Shown: in pieces, positions 1-7,687 of the stretch
Numbering within the stretch: position 1 is the first letter of the stretch
How the letters are laid out: every line of letters begins with the position of its first letter
Assembly (NCBI RefSeq): GCF_946151055.1
Contig: NZ_CAMGYZ010000002.1
Span: forward strand, 248,001-312,000
Length of the DNA stretch: 64,000 bases
Reading direction: 5' to 3'
From: Bacillus sp. Marseille-Q3570
GTDB taxonomy: Bacteria; Bacillota; Bacilli; Bacillales; Fictibacillaceae
Notes under the pieces: model-generated
The model's input: only the letters and a program-made list of their open reading frames with translations
What the model was told of the DNA's origin: nothing
The model's database searches: none
Translations under genes and position numbers: made by a program

Positions 1-937
1 TTGCAACGCCACCGAATCCAACCACCGCGGCTGTGTTCCCAATTGCAATCAAGGCACCTAATGTACCTGCAGAAACAGCTTCCCAGAAATCTGTGAAATA
101 CTTTCTGTTCAAGAAGTAAGCTGAAATCACGCCCCCTAATAACGCCACAATCAACGCAGATTGTTGTAAGGAATCATGAAAAATGAAGGAGATGATCAAT
201 ACGACAACCAATGGGATGAGCCCTGTGAGTGGATGAGGAAGCTCTTTTTCTACCACATCAGGATCGTCTTCCCGTGCTTCAAAACGTTCTCCATTCGCGA
301 CTGCTTTTGCAAGCATTCTCTTCAACCACCAGTACCCGAACACTGCCATGAAGATTGCGACGAGTAAGCTGACTTCCCAACCCGCATACGGTGATGTTCC
401 TAAATATTCAATCGGGATCCAGTTTTGGATTTCCGGGGAACCAGCAGATGTCATCGTAAAGGTTACTGAACCGAACGCAAGTGCTGCTGGAATGAAGCGC
501 CGCGGTAGATCCGCTTGTTTAAATAAGCTGAGTGCCATCGGATAAACTGAGAAAGCTACAACGAATAAGCTGACCCCGCCATATGTCAAAACAGCACAAG
601 CGAGTACAATCGCAAGCACTGCCTGTTTCATTCCGAGTTTTTCAACAATCCACTTCGAAACACTGTCCGCAGCGCCACTGTCTTCCATGACTTTCCCAAA
701 GATTGCACCTAGTAAAAACATAAGGAACCATGCTGTGACGAAGCTTGAAAAACCAGCCATATAGTCCCCGACGAGATTCGCTCCTCCCTCCTCTGCAAGC
801 TGTGGAAAAAGTGGCAGACCACTCAAGACTGCAGTGAACAATGCACAAAGTGGTGCAACCACAAGCAGGTTCATGCCTCTCATCGTCAAGACAATTAATA
901 AAATAAGACCACCGATTAAACCGATCATGCTTAACAT
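1..937 (-). CDS. GntP-family permease, C-terminus cut by window edge
   Basis: Integral membrane transporter of the GntP family (H+-coupled uptake of gluconate or other small organic acids). 312 residues are visible. Start is ATG at 937 with a GGGAGG ribosome site 7 bases upstream; the 3' end lies outside the window. The protein is a chain of hydrophobic segments opening MLSMIGLIGGLILLIVLTMRG and includes GAIFGKVMEDSG and a TMTSAGSPEIQNWIP stretch, both typical of the family. A cytoplasmic charged loop (EAREDDPDVVEKE) follows near residue 230. Upstream lie a sigma-54 promoter and, in the same orientation, an enhancer-binding activator, so uptake of its substrate is probably induced by that regulator. 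The substrate cannot be told from sequence; gluconate and hydroxybutyrate-type acids are both possible. No disruption seen. Confidence 0.85.
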   Translation of the reverse strand, partial: MLSMIGLIGGLILLIVLTMRGMNLLVVAPLCALFTAVLSGLPLFPQLAEEGGANLVGDYMAGFSSFVTAWFLMFLLGAIFGKVMEDSGAADSVSKWIVEKLGMKQAVLAIVLACAVLTYGGVSLFVVAFSVYPMALSLFKQADLPRRFIPAALAFGSVTFTMTSAGSPEIQNWIPIEYLGTSPYAGWEVSLLVAIFMAVFGYWWLKRMLAKAVANGERFEAREDDPDVVEKELPHPLTGLIPLVVVLIISFIFHDSLQQSALIVALLGGVISAYFLNRKYFTDFWEAVSAGTLGALIAIGNTAAVVGFGGVA

Positions 938-1029
938 CCTATATCCTCCCTTAACTCTTCGATTTATTGGAATCGCTTTCAAATTTATCTATTATTGTGA
1001 AAGCAATTTCCAATCCAATCACTATTAAA

Positions 1030-1046
1030 TGCAAGTTCCATGCCAA
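1030..1046 (-). promoter_or_regulatory. Sigma-54 (-24/-12) promoter of the GntP gene
   Basis: Minus strand reads TTGGCATG-GAAC-TTGCA, an almost exact match to the sigma-54 consensus with the GG and GC dinucleotides correctly spaced. It lies about 93 bases before the permease ATG and downstream of a gene for a sigma-54 activator, which makes chance unlikely. Confidence 0.88.
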
Positions 1047-1094
1047 GTAAGAAATATAGCTATATCAAGGTTTCATAATTATTTTCTGATGTAT

Positions 1095-1114
1095 TTTTCC
1101 GAAAAGTCGGAAAA
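1095..1114. promoter_or_regulatory. Palindrome, probable activator-binding site
   Basis: TTTTCCGA-AAAG-TCGGAAAA, 8-base arms, placed about 50-70 bases upstream of the -24 element. Its TTCCG/CGGAA half-site recurs in the larger palindrome at 1154-1194. Binding by the PAS/AAA+ protein encoded next door is inferred. Confidence 0.55.
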
Positions 1115-1153
1115 TAATGAAAGTAAAACAACCCTGACCCGTGCCATCATTAA

Positions 1154-1194
1154 AAATTCCAGAAAACCGGAAGGATTCCGGAATTCTGGAATTT
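1154..1194. promoter_or_regulatory. 41-bp two-part palindrome behind the activator gene
   Basis: Outer arms AAATTCCAGAA/TTCTGGAATTT and inner arms CCGGAA/TTCCGG are perfect, separated by AA on each side and GGA at the centre. It starts four bases after the activator stop codon and, on the minus strand, is followed by a short T run. It may be the terminator of the regulator gene, an upstream activating sequence for the sigma-54 promoter, or both. Confidence 0.6.
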
Positions 1195-1197
1195 GTT

Positions 1198-2568
1198 TCA
1201 CAACAGATCATATCTTTTCATTTTTTCGTAAAAACTGGATTTACCGATACCGAGAGTTTTAGCAGCTGCAAGCTTGTTGCCGCCATTTTGGGCAAGAGCC
1301 TCTTTAATTGCATTCCTCTCCGTCTCTTCAACCAGCTCCTTCAATGATTTACTTCCGATTTTGAGACTTTCATTTTCCTTTAGATATTCGGGGAGGGAGG
1401 TTTTGTCGATTGTTTCATCATACGTCAAGTGGACAGCTGCTTCGATTACATTTTCTAGCTCACGTATGTTACCAGGCCAATTATGGTGGAACAAGATTTT
1501 GTTTACCTCTTCATCTATGCTTTGTATCCGTTTTCCTGTTCGTCTCGTCACTTTTTCTAGAAAATGTTCCACCAAAGGTTTAATGTCATCCTTTCGTTCA
1601 CGTAATGCTGGGATGTGAAGCTGGAAACCGTTGATCCGATAGAATAGGTCTTCCCGGAACAGCTTTTCCTGGACCATTTTTTCAAGTGGACGATTCGTTG
1701 CTGCAATGACACGGACATTTACCTTCTCCGTTTCATTGGCACCGATCGGCTCGATTTCTTTTTCCTGTAAGACGCGTAACAACTTTGCCTGCATCCGTAA
1801 TGGCATGTCCCCAATTTCATCTAAAAACAACGTGCCCTCATTTGCCAGGATGAACTTTCCGACTTTACCGCCTTTTTTCGCCCCTGTAAAAGCTCCTTCG
1901 ACGTATCCGAAAAGCTCGGATTCGAGAAGGTTGTCCGGTATTGCCGCGCAATTCACTTTTACGAAGGGAGCCGTACTCCTTTCACTCAATTGGTGGATAC
2001 TATGAGCCAACAATTCTTTGCCCGTTCCGCTTTCTCCGCGTATCAAAACGGAAATATCCCCGCTTGAAATCTTCTTCACCTGATCTTTCAACTCTTTAAT
2101 TGAATCTGAAACGCCAACAAGATCATTCAAGGAATATTTTGCACCATTATTCGCACTCCACTCTTTACGGTAAAATTCGAGTTCTGAAAACAGACTTTTC
2201 ACATGGCTGTTCATCTTCTTCCATTGTTCAGTGTCTCGGAATATGACCGTACCGAGTGCAGCTACAACTTCATTCTCATGGAAAATCGGAATCCGGTTGG
2301 CGATCATGTAGTTCCCTTTGATGTATTGGAGGTCAGCGATTTCCGCCTTTCCAGTCTGGGCGACGATATGCATTCTCGTGTTTTCAATCACATCTGTCAC
2401 GTGCATGCCAATGACTACCTTCGGATCAACCTCGAGGAATTCACAATAGTTTTTATTCATGAACCTTACTTTACCTTCCATATCGACGACGACCACCCAT
2501 TCAAAGGCATTATCGATAATGGCTTCCAGAATGCTTTTATCTTTGAAACTGAAATCTGTCTGCAGCAA
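1198..2568 (-). CDS. Sigma-54-dependent activator (PAS, AAA+, Fis HTH)
   Basis: 456-residue enhancer-binding protein that opens sigma-54 promoter complexes by ATP hydrolysis. Domains in order: PAS sensor about residues 15-115 (AIIDNAFEWVVVVDMEGKV), AAA+ domain about 150-380 with Walker A GESGTGKE, the sigma-54 contact loop EGAFTGA, Walker B TLFLDEIGDM, and arginine-finger region LFREDLFYRI, then a Fis-type helix-turn-helix at the C-terminus (LAAAKTLGIGKSSFYEK). The architecture resembles RocR/BkdR-type Bacillus regulators. Start taken as TTG at 2568 behind GGAGAGGGCGG. It precedes the GntP permease in the same orientation and is its likely regulator. The PAS ligand is unknown; it may be the transported acid. 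Confidence 0.9.
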   Translation of the reverse strand: MLQTDFSFKDKSILEAIIDNAFEWVVVVDMEGKVRFMNKNYCEFLEVDPKVVIGMHVTDVIENTRMHIVAQTGKAEIADLQYIKGNYMIANRIPIFHENEVVAALGTVIFRDTEQWKKMNSHVKSLFSELEFYRKEWSANNGAKYSLNDLVGVSDSIKELKDQVKKISSGDISVLIRGESGTGKELLAHSIHQLSERSTAPFVKVNCAAIPDNLLESELFGYVEGAFTGAKKGGKVGKFILANEGTLFLDEIGDMPLRMQAKLLRVLQEKEIEPIGANETEKVNVRVIAATNRPLEKMVQEKLFREDLFYRINGFQLHIPALRERKDDIKPLVEHFLEKVTRRTGKRIQSIDEEVNKILFHHNWPGNIRELENVIEAAVHLTYDETIDKTSLPEYLKENESLKIGSKSLKELVEETERNAIKEALAQNGGNKLAAAKTLGIGKSSFYEKMKRYDLL

Positions 2569-2746
2569 CGTTTTCCGCCCTCTCCACTTTTTCTACTCCC
2601 TACTGTACCATAATCTACAATAAAATTATAAGAGTATTCTGACGATCCAAACCCCATAGAAATCTACATTGTTATTATGATTCTTTATGAAACAGTCGCT
2701 TTCACTAGACATATACTATATAAGTATCTATTGTGGGGGAATCGCC

Positions 2747-2950
2747 GTGTTGGATCGTATCTTACTTATTTTGTTGCTTCTTTACCTTCTTTTGATCATT
2801 ATTCTACAAAACCCGCTCTTTAATGATCATCGTTCAAATTCAAATTCGAATCCAATTACGATTGTTGGAAACATTATTGGACCGGTAAGCTATGAAGATG
2901 GAACACTCAAAATTCAATACATTGGCTATCCTTTCGTTCCATTTCGATAG
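2747..2950 (+). CDS. Small membrane-anchored protein, 67 aa
   Basis: Not recognised. One strongly hydrophobic N-terminal helix (about residues 4-22, run of Leu/Ile) is followed by a short polar linker and a compact beta-rich tail ending GYPFVPFR. Start chosen as GTG 2747 because GGGGGA lies 6 bases upstream; a longer reading from 2687 has no ribosome site. A T-tailed hairpin follows the stop directly, which supports a real single-gene transcript. Confidence 0.55.
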   Translation: MLDRILLILLLLYLLLIIILQNPLFNDHRSNSNSNPITIVGNIIGPVSYEDGTLKIQYIGYPFVPFR

Positions 2951-2957
2951 CAAACAC

Positions 2958-2984
2958 GAGGGCTGATGATATCAGCTCTTTTTT
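2958..2984 (+). terminator. Intrinsic terminator
   Basis: AGGGCTGAT-GAT-ATCAGCTCT then TTTTT, 8 bases past the stop of the 67-residue gene. Confidence 0.75.
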
Positions 2985-3216
2985 AAGGCTGTTTGCGCAA
3001 ACGTTGTTGCTCTTGAAAGTCGTTGATTTCCGCTTCCAGGATGCTCGCTTTCCACGGGGCGTGCGGTGAGCCCACTGGTCGCCTTGCGACATGGAATGGT
3101 CTCACCTGTCCCGCTGATCCCGCAGGAGTCTCGCACCTTGTTCTCCAATCAACTTGCACAAGGTGTTTTTTTAAAAATGACTTAAAAGCAATCTTTTTGA
3201 AAAAGCCTTTTTTAAT
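2985..3216 (+). repeat. Foldback intergenic element A, copy 1
   Basis: Begins AAGGCTGTTT and ends AAAAGCCTTTTTT. Matches 58619-58922 over nearly its whole length and, inverted and diverged, 56978-57246. Contains nested complementary arms: TTGATT/AATCAA, GGTGAG/CTCACC, GTCGC-CTT-GCGAC. Noncoding. This copy lacks the 70-bp insertion seen in the 58.6-kb copy and so represents the empty site. Confidence 0.85.
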
Positions 3217-3273
3217 AAGTCAATTATGTGAAGTCTCCCAAATTATGAATGGTTTTTACATAGTAGCAAATAC

Positions 3274-3362
3274 TTAAAGAAAGCTTGGCAAAGCCAAACC
3301 TATGGTGCAGGTTGAGCTTTAGCTGCACTTATATTGAAGAAAGGATTTTATACTTTCTTTAA
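3274..3362 (+). repeat. MITE-like element B, copy 1
   Basis: Bounded by perfect inverted ends TTAAAGAAA and TTTCTTTAA. Inside are the hairpin CTTGGCAAAGCCAA and the palindromic right arm TTGAAGAAAG/ACTTTCTTTAA. Copy 2 follows in direct tandem. Eight copies are found in the window. Confidence 0.8.
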
Positions 3363-3365
3363 ATG

Positions 3366-3441
3366 TAAAGAAAGCTAGGCTCATCAAAGCCTTAGCTGGA
3401 TGAGTCTTATATTGAAGAATGGATTTTTATTATTTCTTTAA
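3366..3441 (+). repeat. MITE-like element B, copy 2
   Basis: Directly follows copy 1 in the same orientation. TAAAGAAA left end and TTTCTTTAA right end are kept; the middle is diverged (GCTAGGCTCATCAAAGCC). It ends 23 bases before the ATG of the next gene, so it forms part of that gene's upstream region. Confidence 0.75.
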
Positions 3442-3464
3442 ATGTAAAAAGGAGTGAAGGAGTT

Positions 3465-4154
3465 ATGAAGCTGAAGAATTTTGGGCTTGCTTTATTAGGA
3501 ATATCCGTTATGGGAATGGTTTTACCGCAATATGCAGACGCATCTAATATGGATTTTGATGGGACTGTCATGATGAAGTCATCCGAAGAGGTTAAAGAGG
3601 ATGAAGGTCATAAAGGGCGACTCAGCCTTGCACCAGCGACACATCATAAGTTTGATAAGAAAGAGATCCGTTCACTTTTGGAAAAAGGCCATTCGAAAGA
3701 AAATGTCTTCCAGGCTGCACATATCGCAAAGCTCTCTGAAAAATCAATTGAGGAAGTTCTGAGTCACTATAACCGATCTAAATCATGGGAGAAAACGGCT
3801 GAGCATTACGGTGTCAGTCCTGAAAAGTTAGCTGAACAAAAAGCCAAATGGAAAGCACATAAAAAGAAATTCCAACAGCACAAAGGTGAAATTCTCAGTT
3901 ATGTCGCTGATTATTCCAATAAGGATGTAGCTGAACTGAAAGGGTACTTGAAACAGGATATCCGTATGCCACAGCTCGTAAAAGCGGCAATCGTAGCAAA
4001 ACTGAGCAATAAAGATCTGAAGGAAGTCATCCAGTATAAAAAAGAAGGTCATTCAAGAGAAGAAATGATGAAACATTTCAATGTCAGCGATGCACAAATG
4101 CATGCTGAGATGATAAAAGTGTGGTCAGATATAAAATCGATCATGAAAAAATAA
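3465..4154 (+). CDS. Secreted all-helical protein with an internal duplication
   Basis: Not recognised; 229 residues. Signal peptide at the N-terminus (MKLKNFGLALLGISVMGM, cleavage likely after QYADA). The mature part is lysine-rich and predicted helical. Two halves resemble each other: about residues 84-122 (AAHIAKLSEKSIEEV, then WEKTAEHYGVSPEKL) and about 172-210 (AAIVAKLSNKDLKEV, then REEMMKHFNVSDAQM). Each half looks like a small helix-turn-helix-type bundle. Ribosome site AAAGGAGTGAAGGAG precedes ATG. Upstream are two tandem element B copies; a good terminator follows. Role unknown; perhaps a secreted or envelope-associated binding protein. Confidence 0.8.
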   Translation: MKLKNFGLALLGISVMGMVLPQYADASNMDFDGTVMMKSSEEVKEDEGHKGRLSLAPATHHKFDKKEIRSLLEKGHSKENVFQAAHIAKLSEKSIEEVLSHYNRSKSWEKTAEHYGVSPEKLAEQKAKWKAHKKKFQQHKGEILSYVADYSNKDVAELKGYLKQDIRMPQLVKAAIVAKLSNKDLKEVIQYKKEGHSREEMMKHFNVSDAQMHAEMIKVWSDIKSIMKK

Positions 4155-4163
4155 CTTGTGTGA

Positions 4164-4192
4164 AAGATGGGCTACTTAGTCCATCTTTTTTA
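4164..4192 (+). terminator. Intrinsic terminator
   Basis: AAGATGG-gctacttagt-CCATCTT followed by TTTT, ten bases after the stop codon. Confidence 0.8.
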
Positions 4193-4328
4193 ATTTAGGC
4201 TTTGTTAAAGAATGATGTATATTACTTTGGAATTGTACCAACAGGAGTGTCGTGATTTCCTTTAAAATAACGAAGTTTAACCAAGTCTTCATTTAGATGA
4301 TTAGCTCCATCAATGTTTTGGACTGTTG

Positions 4329-4520
4329 CTTCCGGTTTTCTTCTCTTCCTGTCTGAAGTCTGCTCATGTTCGGACAGCCGGTTCCGGTTTTCTTCTCTTC
4401 CTGTCCGAAGGCGGCTCATGTTCGGACAGCGGGTTCCGGTTTTCTTCTCTTCCTGTCCGAAGGCGGCTCATGTTCGGAAGATGCTCCTGGTTTTCTTTTC
4501 CTCCTGTCCGAAGGTTCCTT
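4329..4520. repeat. Tandem array, 52-bp unit with GGACA palindrome
   Basis: About 3.7 units beginning at 4329, 4381, 4433 and about 4483. Each unit carries arms CTGTCCGAA and TTCGGACAG around a 10-12 base loop, so every unit can fold as a hairpin. Several reading frames stay open across it only because the repeat has no stops; they are not genes. Confidence 0.9.
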
Positions 4521-4601
4521 TTATGAAGCAACTTTTATTAAAGGACTTCCTTTTCTTTGATAGAATATAGAAACAGTCAGAAAAGAGGGAGCTGATGACC
4601 A

Positions 4602-5183
4602 ATGTGGATCAAACCTGTAACGTTGAATGGCAGTCATGTCACAATCCGTCCATTGGAAATGAAAGATATAGATGAGTTATATGAAGCAGCTCGGTATGAA
4701 GGGATATGGGATTACATGCCAATGAAAATCACATCTATTGAGGAAATGAAGAAGCTTGTCCAGCAAGCGCTAACGGCAAAAGAAAAAGGTACTGAGTTCC
4801 CATTTGTCATCTATGACCAGGTACAACAGAAGCTTGTAGGAAGCACACGTTTCCTGGATATTTCGGAAAAAGATAAACACCTTGAAATTGGCTGGACATG
4901 GCTGACTCCATCCGTTTGGCGTTCATCTGTAAATACCGAATGCAAATATCTATTGTTACGTCATTGTTTTGAAGAGCTTGAAACGATACGGGTACAACTG
5001 AAAACGGACGGTCGAAATAAACGGTCCCAGGCTGCGATTGAGCGAATCGGCGGGATTCGGGAAGGAGTCCTACGTAAGAGCCGAATGACTTACACAGGAT
5101 ATGTACGGGATACTGTCTATTTCAGCGTTCTTGAATCAGAATGGCCGAATGTGAAAAAGAAACTTGAAGAGAAGCTCAATTGA
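4602..5183 (+). CDS. GNAT acetyltransferase, RimJ/RimL type
   Basis: 193 residues, the usual length for the RimJ/RimL-like group that acetylates N-terminal or small-molecule amines with acetyl-CoA. Features: N-terminal VTIRPLEMKDIDELYEAA strand-helix, core strand HLEIGWTWLTPSVWRSS (the W in place of the more common G-rich loop is typical of this group), and the conserved IRVQLKTDGRNKRSQAAIERIGG helix segment. ATG 4602 follows AGAGGGAG. Convergent with, and eight bases from, the gene at 5191. Substrate unknown. Confidence 0.85.
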   Translation: MWIKPVTLNGSHVTIRPLEMKDIDELYEAARYEGIWDYMPMKITSIEEMKKLVQQALTAKEKGTEFPFVIYDQVQQKLVGSTRFLDISEKDKHLEIGWTWLTPSVWRSSVNTECKYLLLRHCFEELETIRVQLKTDGRNKRSQAAIERIGGIREGVLRKSRMTYTGYVRDTVYFSVLESEWPNVKKKLEEKLN

Positions 5184-5190
5184 CACAATC

Positions 5191-5577
5191 CTATTGCTTC
5201 TCTTTACTTTTTTTCAAATACTTCATCAAATCATCCACATCATATGTTTTGTATTCAAGCTCACGGGTGTTGAATACGAGGTATGCTGGTGCAGATTCGA
5301 TTTCGAGCCCCGGGTGGTCGAGTTGCGCATCCTCTAAAGAGTCCACCTTCTGCATACTAGCTGAAGAATAATAAAGCCCCTCTTCTCGCAACATTTCCAT
5401 TTCGAAATCAGAATCACCGACCACAAATAAGGATAATTGGTTTTCATCCTCCGCTAAAAAAGGAGGTCCGAACGCCGGTTGTCCATCCTCCGGCAAATCC
5501 ATCTGTGTACTCCAGAATACAAGGATGATTGCAATGATGACACCAAGGGTTATCAACTTTTGTTTGTCACTCTTCAT
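5191..5577 (-). CDS. Membrane-anchored protein, 128 aa, unknown
   Basis: One N-terminal transmembrane helix (about residues 9-22, LITLGVIIAIILVFW) then an acidic extracytoplasmic domain with alternating strand-like and helical parts (LSLFVVGDSDFEMEML, then APAYLVFNTRELEYKTYDV). The pattern suggests a small thioredoxin-like or alpha/beta fold but there is no CxxC. Ribosome site GGGAGGGG precedes ATG. The next small gene upstream (5594) is in the same direction, 16 bases away, and probably cotranscribed. Confidence 0.65.
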   Translation of the reverse strand: MKSDKQKLITLGVIIAIILVFWSTQMDLPEDGQPAFGPPFLAEDENQLSLFVVGDSDFEMEMLREEGLYYSSASMQKVDSLEDAQLDHPGLEIESAPAYLVFNTRELEYKTYDVDDLMKYLKKSKEKQ

Positions 5578-5593
5578 CCAAACCCCTCCCTTC

Positions 5594-5764
5594 TTATTCT
5601 CTACGATTGATATCCTCTAATAGTTCGATCACCCTGTCGTTTTGTTTCATAATTTTTCTTAAGTGACTTTGTATGCCAAGAATCCCCATCAATACGACTA
5701 TGGTCAGAAATATCATCATGATCATCACCTGCTTTCTTTCGTACCCTTGCGCCCTCTTTTGCAT
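5594..5764 (-). CDS. Small membrane protein with charged tail, 56 aa
   Basis: Single transmembrane helix (IMMIFLTIVVLMGILG) followed by a helical charged tail KIMKQNDRVIELLEDI. The tail pattern 'NDRVIELLE' is common in short Bacillus membrane peptides. The start is uncertain: ATG 5764 has no clear ribosome site, a TTG at 5827 would extend it, and an internal ATG behind GCAGGTGA would shorten it to the helix and tail. Its promoter region overlaps that of the divergent hydroxylase gene. Confidence 0.5.
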   Translation of the reverse strand: MQKRAQGYERKQVMIMMIFLTIVVLMGILGIQSHLRKIMKQNDRVIELLEDINRRE

Positions 5765-5803
5765 ATCGTATATGTATGATTGGTTGGCAAAGGAGTTAGA
5801 TCT

Positions 5804-7258
5804 ATGGGACTTATATCTGGTCAACAATACATCGACCGAATCAACAATTTACATCCAGAAATATGGATCGATGGTGAACAAGTAAAAGGCAAGCTTTCAG
5901 AACATCCAGCTTTGAAAGGGATCATGAAAAGTAAAGCGAACTTATATGACTTGCAATTGAAGGAAGATAAGCTTGATAAAATGTCATTCAAACTGGAAAA
6001 TGGCGAGTGTGCCGGTATGGCATTCTTCCCTCCTAAGACGAAAGAGGATTTGGAGAAAAGACGTCTTTCTTTCCAGGAATGGGCAAAATCTACTGGGGGG
6101 TTACTCGGGCGCTCGCCGGATTACTTGAATACGATTTTGATGACTTTTACCCAAGCTGCTGAACTCTTCCAATCACAAGATCCGAAGTTTTGTGAAAACA
6201 TGAGGAATCTTTATGAAAGAGCTACTCGTGAGGATCTATCCTTCACGCACACTTTCGTCCACCCTCAAGTGAATCGCGGCAAGTATTATTTTGATGTCTC
6301 AGATGATCCAGTGGCCGCACACATTAAAGAAAAAACGAAGGATGGGCTTATCATAAAAGGCGCTCGCCTGTTGGCGACACAAGGTGGACTAACCGATGAG
6401 TTGATCGTTTTCCCTCAAGGTGGGATAAGTGAGTCCTGTATGGCAAATGGGTTTTCACTGCCTGCAAATACACCTGGCTTACGGTTCATTGCTCGGGAAT
6501 CGTTTGATTATGGAAAATCGAATTTCGACCATCCTTTAGGCTCCCGTTTTGATGAACTCGATTCTGTCATCGTATTCGATGATGTACTCGTACCTTGGGA
6601 AAACGTGTTCTTTTATGAAAGTAAACAGCTCTCGGGTGAAGTATATTCACAAACTAGTTTTTTTCCACAGACAGTCCACCAGGTGGTCAGCCGCTGTATC
6701 ATAAAAACAGAATTTATCTTAGGAACCATTCAATTGATGATCCATACCATTAACATAGGTGATTATGATCTAGTTCAGGATAAGGTTGCAGATGTGATCA
6801 TCGCTTTGGAAGCAATGAAGGCATTCGTCCTGTCCTCTGAAATTCAAGCAAAACCAGACCGGTGGGGGACAATGACACCTGCTCGCGAGCCTCTTCATGC
6901 TGCATTATGTTATTATGCGAAAATTTATCCGACCTTCAGTGAAATCATCCAAAATCTTGGAGCAAGTGGTCTTGTCACGATACCGAATGAAAAGGATTTC
7001 CACTCACCGATTCGTGGTGACCTCGATGAGTATCTTCAAGCGGCACATGCGAATGCAGAAGACCGCGTTAAAATTTTCCGCCTGGCATGGGACTTATCTA
7101 TGAGTGCATTCGGCACGCGTCAATCACTTTATGAGCAATATTTCTTCGGTGGACCGCTAAGCCTAGCCAAACGGCTGTATGCAGGGTACTATCGGGATTC
7201 TCAAATTGAATGGGTCAAAGATTTCCTTTCAATTGAAGATATCGAATCTGGCAGCTGA
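5804..7258 (+). CDS. 4-hydroxyphenylacetate 3-hydroxylase (HpaB) family
   Basis: 484-residue FADH2-dependent aromatic hydroxylase of the HpaB family, the same size as B. subtilis YoaI. It would use reduced flavin from a separate reductase to hydroxylate a phenol. Recognisable blocks: NTILMTFTQAAELF, SFTHTFVHPQVNRGKYY, IKGARLLATQGGLTDELIVFP, and SVIVFDDVLVPWENVFFY, all in family order. Start placed at ATG 5804 behind AAAGGAG; an in-frame ATG at 5780 lies ahead of the ribosome site. No HpaC reductase gene is adjacent; the flavin reductases at 15965 and 16919 are far away. An inverted repeat TTTATGGT/ACCATAAA follows the stop but has no T run. Confidence 0.88.
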   Translation: MGLISGQQYIDRINNLHPEIWIDGEQVKGKLSEHPALKGIMKSKANLYDLQLKEDKLDKMSFKLENGECAGMAFFPPKTKEDLEKRRLSFQEWAKSTGGLLGRSPDYLNTILMTFTQAAELFQSQDPKFCENMRNLYERATREDLSFTHTFVHPQVNRGKYYFDVSDDPVAAHIKEKTKDGLIIKGARLLATQGGLTDELIVFPQGGISESCMANGFSLPANTPGLRFIARESFDYGKSNFDHPLGSRFDELDSVIVFDDVLVPWENVFFYESKQLSGEVYSQTSFFPQTVHQVVSRCIIKTEFILGTIQLMIHTINIGDYDLVQDKVADVIIALEAMKAFVLSSEIQAKPDRWGTMTPAREPLHAALCYYAKIYPTFSEIIQNLGASGLVTIPNEKDFHSPIRGDLDEYLQAAHANAEDRVKIFRLAWDLSMSAFGTRQSLYEQYFFGGPLSLAKRLYAGYYRDSQIEWVKDFLSIEDIESGS

Positions 7259-7331
7259 TCACTCGGCTTTATGGTAAATCATACCATAAAATCCTCCTTT
7301 TTATGTTACAATCGGGAAAAAGGGGGATTTT

Positions 7332-7505
7332 ATGGAAATCTATTTTCTTGTAATTACCGTTATGGCTGTATCTGTGATATTCATAGTGTCGATATTCTTC
7401 ATGATCGGTAATCGAATATCAACGGCTGGTAATGAACAAAAAGAAGAATTGATCCAACTACGGAAAAAAGTAGAAGCGTTGGAGGATAGACTGGAAGAAA
7501 AATAA
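7332..7505 (+). CDS. Small membrane protein with coiled-coil tail, 57 aa
   Basis: ATG 7332 follows AAAAAGGGGG. One N-terminal transmembrane helix (YFLVITVMAVSVIFIVSIFF) and a basic-acidic helix EELIQLRKKVEALEDRLEEK with heptad spacing of leucines, suggesting oligomerisation. The layout is the same as in the peptide at 22028. Function unknown. Confidence 0.6.
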   Translation: MEIYFLVITVMAVSVIFIVSIFFMIGNRISTAGNEQKEELIQLRKKVEALEDRLEEK

Positions 7506-7519
7506 TCTCGGCGTGATTT

Positions 7520-7635
7520 CGAGATGGGGCTTTCTTACTGTTGGGCGAGATACCTCCTTAGTTTGGCGAGATTATCCCTCGATTCCGCGAGATTCTTCCT
7601 CCATTTGGCGAGATTCCCGTCCGATTCCGCTAGAT
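7520..7635. repeat. Tandem array, 21-bp unit with CGAGAT core
   Basis: CGAGAT at 7546, 7567, 7588 and 7609, then CTAGAT at 7630, all exactly 21 apart; a first CGAGAT at 7520 is 26 bases away. Between the cores lie 15 pyrimidine-rich bases alternating tccctcgattccg and ttcctccatttgg. Noncoding, between two small genes. Confidence 0.88.
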
Positions 7636-7687
7636 CATTACATAAAAAAGCCCACCTTCTCCTACTGCAGGTGAACGTCAATCCGTC

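Noticed and set aside
2985-3216. Short coding frame on either strand of element A
   Set aside because: Frames are not shared between copies; the conserved feature is pairing, not codons.
4329-4520. CRISPR array
   Set aside because: Units are contiguous without unique spacers and no cas genes are near; the same holds for the other tandem arrays.
4313-4570. Several overlapping plus-strand frames
   Set aside because: Open only because the 52-bp repeat lacks stops; the products are the repeat translated in three frames.
5780-5803. Earlier ATG for the HpaB-type gene
   Set aside because: The only ribosome site lies between it and ATG 5804.
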